This document shows positions 56,403 through 64,000 of a stretch of 64,000 bases of DNA, in pieces. The notes under the pieces are model-generated. The model was not told the DNA's origin. It saw only the letters and a program-made list of their open reading frames with translations, and made no database searches. Numbering within the stretch: the stretch's first letter is position 1; every line of letters starts with the position of its first letter. Both the position numbers and the translations under genes were made by a program. The stretch lies in contig OY979729.1 in NCBI GenBank assembly GCA_963855995.1, positions 7,086,115 through 7,150,114 of the forward strand, in the 5' to 3' direction. The stretch comes from Muricea muricata (lineage: Eukaryota; Cnidaria; Anthozoa; Malacalcyonacea; Plexauridae).

Positions 56403-58864
56403 TGTCATAATCCTTGAGTTGCGTTTCAGATTGTTAGTTAGATACTTTTAATTAAAATATTTTTTTATTCAAAGTTTCTAAGTCATATAGAGTCAAAGTT
56501 TACGAGTATGTTTGAATGACACAGAATTAATCACTCTTACATTTGTGTTGCCATAGTAACTTAAGAATTACTTCCAATCGGGAAAATGTGTTTGCGCACT
56601 TTAACATGCACAAAACATGCACGTAATATCAAACGCAGGATAGAAAATATTATACGAATATATATAAATGTATACTAATAGTAAACTTTACTAAGTTGTA
56701 CTTTTTGCCGGCTGTAATACCTGTGCAGAACTGTTTTATAGCTATCATCATAGTATCATGGATATTGCCGTGATATATAACAACATTAAAAATTTAGAAT
56801 TCATTCGGTATTAAATTCAGAAGAATTTTTGTGAAAGTGAACGAGAAGCTATTGAAGAAAACAAACTGTTTGCAATCATTAAAATAACTTAATAAATAGA
56901 GAAATATATATGCCATTGAAACGCACAAAATAGAGTAAACCAATTGCATACCATTATTTGCTCTCGGTGAAGTCATGGTTTATCATGGCTGTTCTACATT
57001 GAACTCGATTTCTTGGGTTTTAATAATTATATCTTAGTGTTTTAAAACCATGCGCTTGTTTGAGCAAATGGTGTAAGCACCCGATCTTTCTAAAATTAGC
57101 AAAGGTTGAAAAATTATTTTATAAGTCTACCTTAAAAGCTTATATGATTGAAATGGAGCAATCGGAGTGAGGACCTTTTGGACTAACGTTGTCAATATTT
57201 CAACATTTTATCAAAATATACATTATTTAAATGTTTGTACAAATATATAGTTTGTGCACCAGACGCCCACTGTGACGGCATGGGTATGCAAAGAGCATAT
57301 TAGAATCATCGCAGTTGTTGAATATGCTGTACTGGTGTGGTTATCCAGCCATCCATTGGTTTTTCGGCCAATAATTTTCCGGGTGTAGTCGGCAACTTAC
57401 CTGACTGTCGTGAAAATTGCCCAAGTTTAGTTTGTTACTGATAGTCATATATAAACGTCATTTCAATGGACTTGAAGTGCTGCCTCAGTCCTCAGACAGT
57501 TTTCTGTTGTACAAGATTAATTTTGTCCTCCATGTTTCTCAGATGGCACTATAATTCATTGTTCGACACTGGCAATGTGTAAATACTTCAAAGGTGAAGC
57601 AAATACTACAATTAAAGAAAAGTTGTTATAGAAAACAACATTATCAGTTCTATATACACCGATGTGAAAAACTGCACGTGAAAAACCAACAAGCAAGGTC
57701 TTAAAATGAACAATAATGAGAAAATGTGTCCTGTTTATTTTTCTATTACACCCGGCGTTTTAGCCGTCTGGCTTTAGCCATCCAGTCAATAAGGGCACCT
57801 AAGAAATGATGCAGATGCAGTGCATAAGGCAGCGACATCTCGAGAAATACTTCGTCGCAATGGTTTAATGTAGGTTTTAAACATCTAGTTTCTATCCAGG
57901 AAGGCACAGGAAGTACTCGAAGGATCTAAGACATCATGACGTCAGAAAGTTTTTTAACAAGGCGAAAAATGTTTGAAAACGTTAAGAGGTCTTGGATATC
58001 TTTAAGAGTTCTGGGTCCTCAGTCTTATCGTTGCGCCACTGCACTTTTTCTAGTACAGTTTTAACCTAGTTAGTACAGTACTTTGACAACTATTCCCCCG
58101 ACTGTGAAGAGAATATACACCCTGCCCGGTACGCCCAGGAATCAGTCCCAGAATATCTAGATATTACCTTGGAAAGAGTAAAAGATGGCACTGAGGATAA
58201 TAAGGGGCTCAGGGTCTCTTATAACGAGTTATTGAAAAGAACCGACCTAGAAAAAACACATTAGAAAGCAAATAACATTCTGTAAAAGGTTTGCAAATGA
58301 GCAACAAATTATTAGGACCTCCCAGATGTATGTTAAAGTAATGAAAGCTATAGTATTGGGCACAACTGATAGGCTTTTAAATTCAAGTATTAATAGAGTA
58401 TAATCAGACTTGTAACCTTTAAAACTCTATGTTAATCAAGTGCTAACTTAGGACAGGCTGCAAGCATTTTAATAAATATTTAATAAATCAGGGACGTGCC
58501 GAGCGTGCTGAGTGAGGGAGATTACACCTCAACGAGTTTTCGATTCGGATAGTCAAGAGTTTTTTGAAAGCCTATGTCTAAAAATGTGGAGGCTCTCAAA
58601 TTCAAATAATCGGAGAATAAATTCTTACATAATTAATTTCACAGCTTTGAACTGCTTCATGTTAATTAAGGAATGTCTGTAAAAAAGAAACACTAGGAAG
58701 AATTCAAAGAAAGAAGAAAACAACAAAATGTTGCATGCTAGCGTATCTTACCAATGTTATCATGTTCTTTTTTGTCTCTGTTTTTGCTGTCAAGTTTACC
58801 TGGCTTATCCAAGCATACAACCACAGGCACACCGACTTTGCGATTGATGCTGAATTATTTTCCC
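56403..58864. other. intergenic, no gene recognised
   Basis: AT-rich, with unrelated short ORFs only. Confidence 0.45.
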
Positions 58865-59000
58865 ACTCAGTCTAGGATCTGCATATGATTTAATTAGCAT
58901 TCCATTTAGGACAGAGTATTCAACTGTTTTAGGAGAAGTTCACCATGACCGTCAACATAGTAAGGCTGCCTGAGAATCAATCTGGGACGAAACATCAAAC
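58865..59000 (-). repeat. unidentified repeat, coding-like, copy 1
   Basis: Shares TCTAGGA.CTG, CAACTGTTTT.GG.G.AGTTCA then CCATGAC, and GGGACGAAA with 60690-60830. The minus-strand reading FRPRLIL...GHGELLLKQL corresponds to FRPVLVRHGELTPKQL in the other copy, suggesting descent from a coding element that I cannot name. Confidence 0.5.
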
Positions 59001-59904
59001 TTACCACACCAAAAAACAACGCTTTTGCAACAGTGGTATCTACCAAAGCATAAAAGCTTAAGTCATTCTGAAGTTCTTACCCGGATCGAACAGATATCAC
59101 GTTTTTAGCGGTGATCATTGGGAAGTATGAAGTTCCTAGCATTGATACTTAAAGAAATAGCCATGCAATACCCGTGGCACAGTATAGGGAATGAACATTT
59201 GGACCACTCAGCAGTGCAACATGTCCCCCTATTTTTATGCAATTAATTGTTCCAATCACAGATAATGGCCAGACAGCCAGTTCAGCGTTTTTATTGGTCA
59301 GAAAATGGGTCAAAAAACGTGTGCGGAAAAACGTCTGCGTATGCGTCAATTTAATTGACATTGGTGCTGCGAACATATTATTGAAGCTATAAAAGTGTTC
59401 TGAATATTTAAAATGGAAGCCTAAAGGAGTGACCCAGATGGTAGCCTATTATAATATAGCTATGATGAATCCTGAACACTCATTGCTTGAGAGCCCTGTT
59501 GATATATTAAACTGTATGCCAACAAGGAAAATTTCTCGTCGCATGCGTTCAAGTTATTTTATTCGTTCGGACGTAGTAGCTAAGACAATCATTATTTTAT
59601 TCTGTTAATTTATACGAGTAATTTATGCATGTTGATTTACATATTTAATCTGATTACCCGCTGATTCATTGATGATTCGCACGCCGTAATTCGATATAGG
59701 ATAAGAATAGCTTTGCGCAAAGTGTGCGACAATAACAAAATGCGCTCAGACGTTTAGATAAAACTCGAACAGAGATAGTTCCAGGCTGTAGAGATCCACT
59801 CTTCAGAATGATAGGATATATAATGTCCAATTTCAAATATAATTACTGAAAAATCTCTACGGTTTGAGTACGATTTCGTTCATTGGCAACATATACAATT
59901 AAAG

Positions 59905-60090
59905 AAATATAAAACTTTTCTCCCTGTTGATATGCAGTTATATCAACACTCCTAATTGAAAAAACTTGAAATTTTGTGAAGACACTCCGCCCTGCGGCCG
60001 TACGTTGTGTTTCCATCAAATTTCTCGTTTTTCCAATTTCTACTCGTGTTGATATAACTGTATATGAACACAGAAAATGTTTTATATTTA
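59905..60090. repeat. foldback element
   Basis: TGTTGATATGCAGTTATATC then AACAC near 59928-59950 is inverted as GTGTTGATATAACTGTATAT then GAACAC near 60047-60071; outer AAATATAAAACTTTT / AAAATGTTTTATATTT also pair. MITE-like. Confidence 0.7.
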
Positions 60091-60689
60091 TAGAGAAAGA
60101 CAAAGACAAGAAATATAAAACATTTCCACCACTTAAATAATATAGTATTCACCATATTATAAAACAGTTTTGACCAGATTTTCCTGGTTTAACCATCGAT
60201 AAATAATGACAGAGCCGTGCCCTTGACATTTTTACGACGATACATGAAGGCTGATTAGTGAATAGAGACTAAAAATTGAACTTGTATTCCAAGCTTAACA
60301 CACATCCTAATCTACAGCATTATTTGCTAAATTCTAGTTCCAGGACAACCCGTCTACTAATAATTTTCTATTACAGGGACCACAGAGCAATTTTTGGATT
60401 GAGGGGGCCGAATGCTTAGCTTCCCAGGGGCGGAAGGGGGCCAGGGCAACAATCAAGTCCCCATTCTTGCTTCGTTCTTTTTCAACTTTTTTCCGTTTTT
60501 TTCATTTTTTAAGTTTTTTTCTTAAACTATCTTGCAGTTGCGACGTGTTCATGTTTCTTGTTGGGCTTCTTTATTAGTAAATACTGGAAAAAATATATGT
60601 ATGTTATTTCGACGCCAATCCTTTTGCTGGATGTCAGAGTGCGTCTTCCCAAAATCACAGCCAAAATGTTAATGAGGTGCTCTTGATCT

Positions 60690-60830
60690 GTAGTCTAGGA
60701 CCTGTCAAGGACTTTGCATGCGTTTCATTTACCCCAGATAATCTCAACTGTTTTGGGGTGAGTTCACCATGACGAACAAGGACGGGACGAAATATCCGAA
60801 AACGACACCTGCAGAAATAACCCTCTCGTT
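60690..60830 (-). repeat. unidentified repeat, coding-like, copy 2
   Basis: The partner of 58865-59000. The minus-strand frame reads CRFRIFRPVLVRHGELTPKQ then LRLSGVNETHAKSLTGPRLQ without a stop, the longer and cleaner of the two. A TTTCTGCAG acceptor-like site precedes it. Family unknown. Confidence 0.5.
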
Positions 60831-61257
60831 AGGACTACAACTTCTGAATCATTAGAGATACATTTGTTTTTAAGCTTTTATGGTGTTCAGAGTGGTCACA
60901 TTAGGGGTGGTTGTTAGGAAGCAAAAAATCTCTAGCTTTAATATATTCCAAGAATATGGTCATACCTTATCATGGGAAAATTGCTGAATATGCATAATTT
61001 AAGTTACAACATTGGCAAAGTGGATTATTTATATTTTTTACGAAAATTTTTTCGCTGTTGTCAAACTTCACACTTGTTTAAACATAATTCTCGTATTCTA
61101 CATAACAGAGCATGCAAACCTGCCGATATATAGTACCGATGAATTTACTACTTGCAGCTAGCGACAGGAATTGCGGCGGCCGCTCATTGGTCAATAAATA
61201 TAGTCCATTACGTAATCATAAATTATGTGAATTTATTAACGAGGTGGAATTCGAATT

Positions 61258-61412
61258 ACAATAATAAAGATTGCAGGTATGTGGACAAAGGCTGTATATT
61301 CATGATAATTATGATATATTAATCATTTAGCAAGTACAATAATAAAGATTGTAGGTATGTGGAGAAAGGCTTTATACCCATGATAAATATGATGTATTTT
61401 CATTTAGCAATT
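61258..61412. repeat. tandem duplication of a 78 bp unit
   Basis: ACAATAATAAAGATTGCAGG at 61258 recurs as ACAATAATAAAGATTGTAGG at 61336. Both units run through GTATGTGGA.AAAGGCT to CATTTAGCAA. No known function. Confidence 0.9.
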
Positions 61413-61682
61413 ATAGTTTTACAGTCACATTTATATATTTACACCCAACACTATATAAGTTTACAATTAATGTAACAATATATCAAAGTGATCAACTTTT
61501 AAAAATAGAGATATTTGCATGCAGTGTTAAAGTGAGTATAAGTTCGGGTACATCAGTCTGCCCAGTCCAGTTCGAGCAGGTCCAGAGGCATATTGGTCTC
61601 ACGAGAAACTTGTGAAATGGAAAGTCTTGCAAATGCCATTTTCAATGTTTTGAGAGTGAGATTTTTCCTTTTTTAATAGCCA

Positions 61683-61720
61683 GACTAATTAAATATTTCT
61701 GGACTAATTAAATATTTCTG
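61683..61720. repeat. perfect 2 x 19 bp tandem repeat
   Basis: GACTAATTAAATATTTCTG twice in a row. Confidence 0.95.
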
Positions 61721-62090
61721 GTCAAACTGGGAGGGGGGCTGCCCCCACCTGGTATGCCTATGATATCGTTGCAATTTGTTTACTACAATAGGAAGTGCTT
61801 ATAATAATAAGTAATTTGTTCGTCAGGCACTGAGGCACTTGAGATTTACAATATGCACTGATAGTGGTAATAGCTGAAATGGTAATTTGATGTTTGAATT
61901 CAAAGCTAACTCATCACAGTCTAAAAATATGTAGATGGGTCACTGTTATATTAACTGCTACCCAGGGGTGGGTGGGTTTGTATATTTTTCCCATAATTCA
62001 GCCAATCAAACAATCTCTAGCACTATAATGCATATATGACTGACAGTAGATGCAGGTACAGCATTTACCTATCAGTTTAGTATATGTAGG

Positions 62091-63050
62091 CAGGGGCGGA
62101 TCTAGACTTTTTCCTCAGTAGTTTCCAATTTTTTTATTGTAACATTAGAGTCTCCCCCCCCTGGAGGACATTTTCCCGATCCTCACTTAAAACAAAAAAG
62201 TATTCATTGAAACAACAGTACTTAATTGAAGATAAATCTATACCTTCATTAGCAACATTTGCCACACAAGACCATGCAAATATGATATATTTAATATGTG
62301 TCTCTATATACCAAAAAGATTATTCAGTACAAATTTATTCCTGTTAAATTACTGTAGTGTTGGAGTAAGTTTGTGATGGATTTGTGTTTTAGATCACTGA
62401 ATAAGTACAACTGATTTACATCAGAAAAATTCCAAACTTGCTCCTTATTCAATGGAGATTGTTGACAAATGTTACTAGCATAAGAACTGTATAGACTTAT
62501 CTCTTGGTTTTTGCAACATCCACCACCTCAATACCACAGCCTGCCAAAAGATGAGTAAACTTCATTGCACTTACAAAAATACTGATTAACAGGGTGAACT
62601 ATGGTCAAGGGTCAAGTTATACCTGACATCTCAGTCTGTTTCTTTTAAAAATCATTAATAAAAGCAACAACAAGTAATCTAAAAGATGATAAAATGAATA
62701 ATAAATACATGAAAAATAAACACCATTATAATTAAAGATAATTAAACTTTATTGTGAGTAAAATAAAGATTATGTATGTAGCTGTATGGTGTAAAATATA
62801 TACCTGATATTTTCCTGGTAGACAGCAAGGATCAACAATCAATAAAAGTAAGGAACAGGAAGGAATTCTCATAACAACACAAAGTCCATGAGAACAAATG
62901 TCAGCAAATAAAGGGAAGCAAATACATGCATGTGTAGCAAATTGGTACCAGCTTTTTTGCCTCTGTACTGTTCACTGCCAGTTTAAGGATTCAAAAATCC
63001 ATACAGTTCATAACTCACAAGTACTCTTGAAACAGCTAGTGAATTTGTTA
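62091..63050 (-). mobile_element. hAT element 3' flank with terminal sequence
   Basis: CAGGGGCGGATCTAGAC at 62091 looks like a hAT terminus (CAGGGGCGGATC type). From here to the transposase stop at 63051 the sequence is non-coding on both strands and could be the 3' region of the hAT element; the matching opposite end would lie beyond the window. Confidence 0.5.
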
Positions 63051-63340
63051 CTAAAGCAATGTATCTAATCTTCCAAGATATTTGCCATCCTCTTTCTTCT
63101 GGGGTGTAGGTTGGAATAAATCAATGAGTTTATTGAGATCCAGCTCAATCTCTGCATGTGTGTCCATGAGTGCTAATCCATTGAGTCTATCATGGCTCAT
63201 TGTGTCCCTCACGTAGTTTTTTAGGTTTTGAAGAGTTGAAATAGATCTTTCACAATCACAACTTAAGGATGAAATTGGAATAGTTGCCAGTAATTGTAGG
63301 ACAGCAAAATATTATAAAACATTCTTTGACAATGAATTTT
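63051..63340 (-). pseudogene. hAT transposase C-terminal dimerisation domain
   Basis: Minus-strand reading: YFAVLQLLATIPISSLSCDC then ERSISTLQNLKNYVRD, TMSHDRLNGLALMDTHAEIE, LDLNKLIDLFQPTPQKKE, stop TAG at 63053-63051. This is the hAT C-terminal domain of the ZMYM1/TTF-type group (CECERSFS..R.LK..RSTM...RLNGLAL). One TAA interrupts it near 63310, so it is not intact. Too few Met codons for it to appear as a long ATG ORF. Confidence 0.85.
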
Positions 63341-63577
63341 ATCAAGGCACTACTTAGTCTGTCAGGATACTTCTTCTTTTGCTTTCTTTTCGTTCCACAA
63401 ACTGTCCCCACAAGATTAATTCTGCTTCTAAGCAAGCTATGTTTGGTATGTCTTGATTGTAGCTCTCACAAAATTCTCTTACATTATTTTTCCAATCCTG
63501 GGGCCAAGCAAAATTGATGAAATTATTGACAATCCTTTATAGCAAATAAGTACTTGAGCTTGAAATCTGATGTCAAG

Positions 63578-63793
63578 TTATTGAATTGCATGGTCCAAGA
63601 GCACTCTTGTCAAATTTGTCTTGTAATACTGCTCTGGTGCTGCAGCTGGAGCATTGGCTCGACAAATTTGTCTGTTAAGTATCATTGGCATGGTTGGACA
63701 ATTTGAATACTCCCCGCTATAATTCAACTGCTTCTGTGTATAGTAAATGATGCTCGCAAAATGATCGTAACTCCAATGTATCAGAAAAAGCAC
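63578..63793 (-). pseudogene. hAT transposase, upstream piece
   Basis: The ORF has MPMILNRQICRANAPAAAPE then QYYKTNLTRVLLDHAIQ, which fits the ZMYM1-like hAT segment (P....RQ..R.N.PA..PE.YY...L..P.LDH.I) preceding the C-terminal domain. Between it and 63340 the frame is broken. Confidence 0.65.
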
Positions 63794-64000
63794 TAGTATT
63801 CTTCTCAGTAATGTTTCGAACGTAGATCGACCAAAATAATTAAAATCACACTTATTATAACTACCATGTGCTAGCGTTCTGTTTCAAGGGAGTGCAGTAG
63901 AACACATCTAACAAAACAGAGGACGCAGGGTGGTAGGCTTGGGTATTTATACTTTTCTCGGTAGTTTCCTCAGTAGTTTCCGACCAATCAGAGCTCGAGA

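Overview
The window is AT-rich, intron-rich animal nuclear DNA, packed with decayed transposable elements. Metazoan origin rests on spliced animal gene exons (a BubR1/MADBUB checkpoint gene and a secreted LDL-receptor-class-B protein), an interstitial (TTAGGG)n tract, and an element mix (DIRS/PAT, Ty3/gypsy, Bel/Pao, spliced Crypton and Mutator-like elements, Harbinger, hAT, LINEs, many foldback MITEs) common in marine invertebrates. A cnidarian is my best guess, but nothing here proves the phylum. No CRISPR array, operon, rRNA gene or complete tRNA gene is visible.

Layout. 1-5.2 kb (minus strand): the first three coding exons of a BubR1/MADBUB gene (ATG at 5121). They are split by introns, one of which carries a LINE relic; the gene leaves the window on the left, and a possible E2F/CHR promoter lies just upstream of the ATG. 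7.66-7.89 kb (minus): an open, protein-like 77-codon 3' exon that I cannot assign. 8.3-12.1 kb: a diverged tandem duplication of about 1.6-1.8 kb, apparently non-coding, with one highly conserved block. 13.24 kb: interstitial telomere repeat. 14.4-21.1 kb (plus): two phase-compatible exons of a secreted gene (signal peptide plus small Cys-rich segment, then YWTD propeller repeats); its 6 kb intron is filled with gypsy, Bel/Pao and MITE debris. 23.2-24.9 kb: gypsy 3' end with its LTR, hit by a Copia-like LTR. 25.1-29.0 kb: a DIRS/PAT-type tyrosine-recombinase retrotransposon with split direct repeats, later hit by a LINE. 29.8-36.0 kb: an intron-containing Mutator-like (MULE) transposase locus with a duplicated N-terminal segment and a mariner MITE. 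36.5-37.9 kb: a two-exon Crypton/DUF3504-type gene lacking its catalytic end. 38.1-41.9 kb: 5' half of a second gypsy copy (LTR, gag, start of pol) split by a 1.35 kb element with about 430 bp inverted repeats. 42.6-46 kb: two members of one foldback family. 46.1-49.2 kb: another gypsy pol. 50.8-51.9 kb: a PIF/Harbinger transposase. 54.6-64 kb: MITEs, a LINE relic, a duplicated unidentified coding-like repeat and a hAT transposase running to the right edge.

The two host genes are on opposite strands and have no visible functional link. Everything else is best read as successive layers of insertions in introns and intergenic DNA. The most interesting items are the split-direct-repeat tyrosine-recombinase element with its recombinase domain between internal repeats, the KEN-box MADBUB gene, the spliced MULE, and the conserved non-coding tandem duplication. 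Exon calls were made by eye from reading frames, splice sites and family motifs; no search or alignment program was run.
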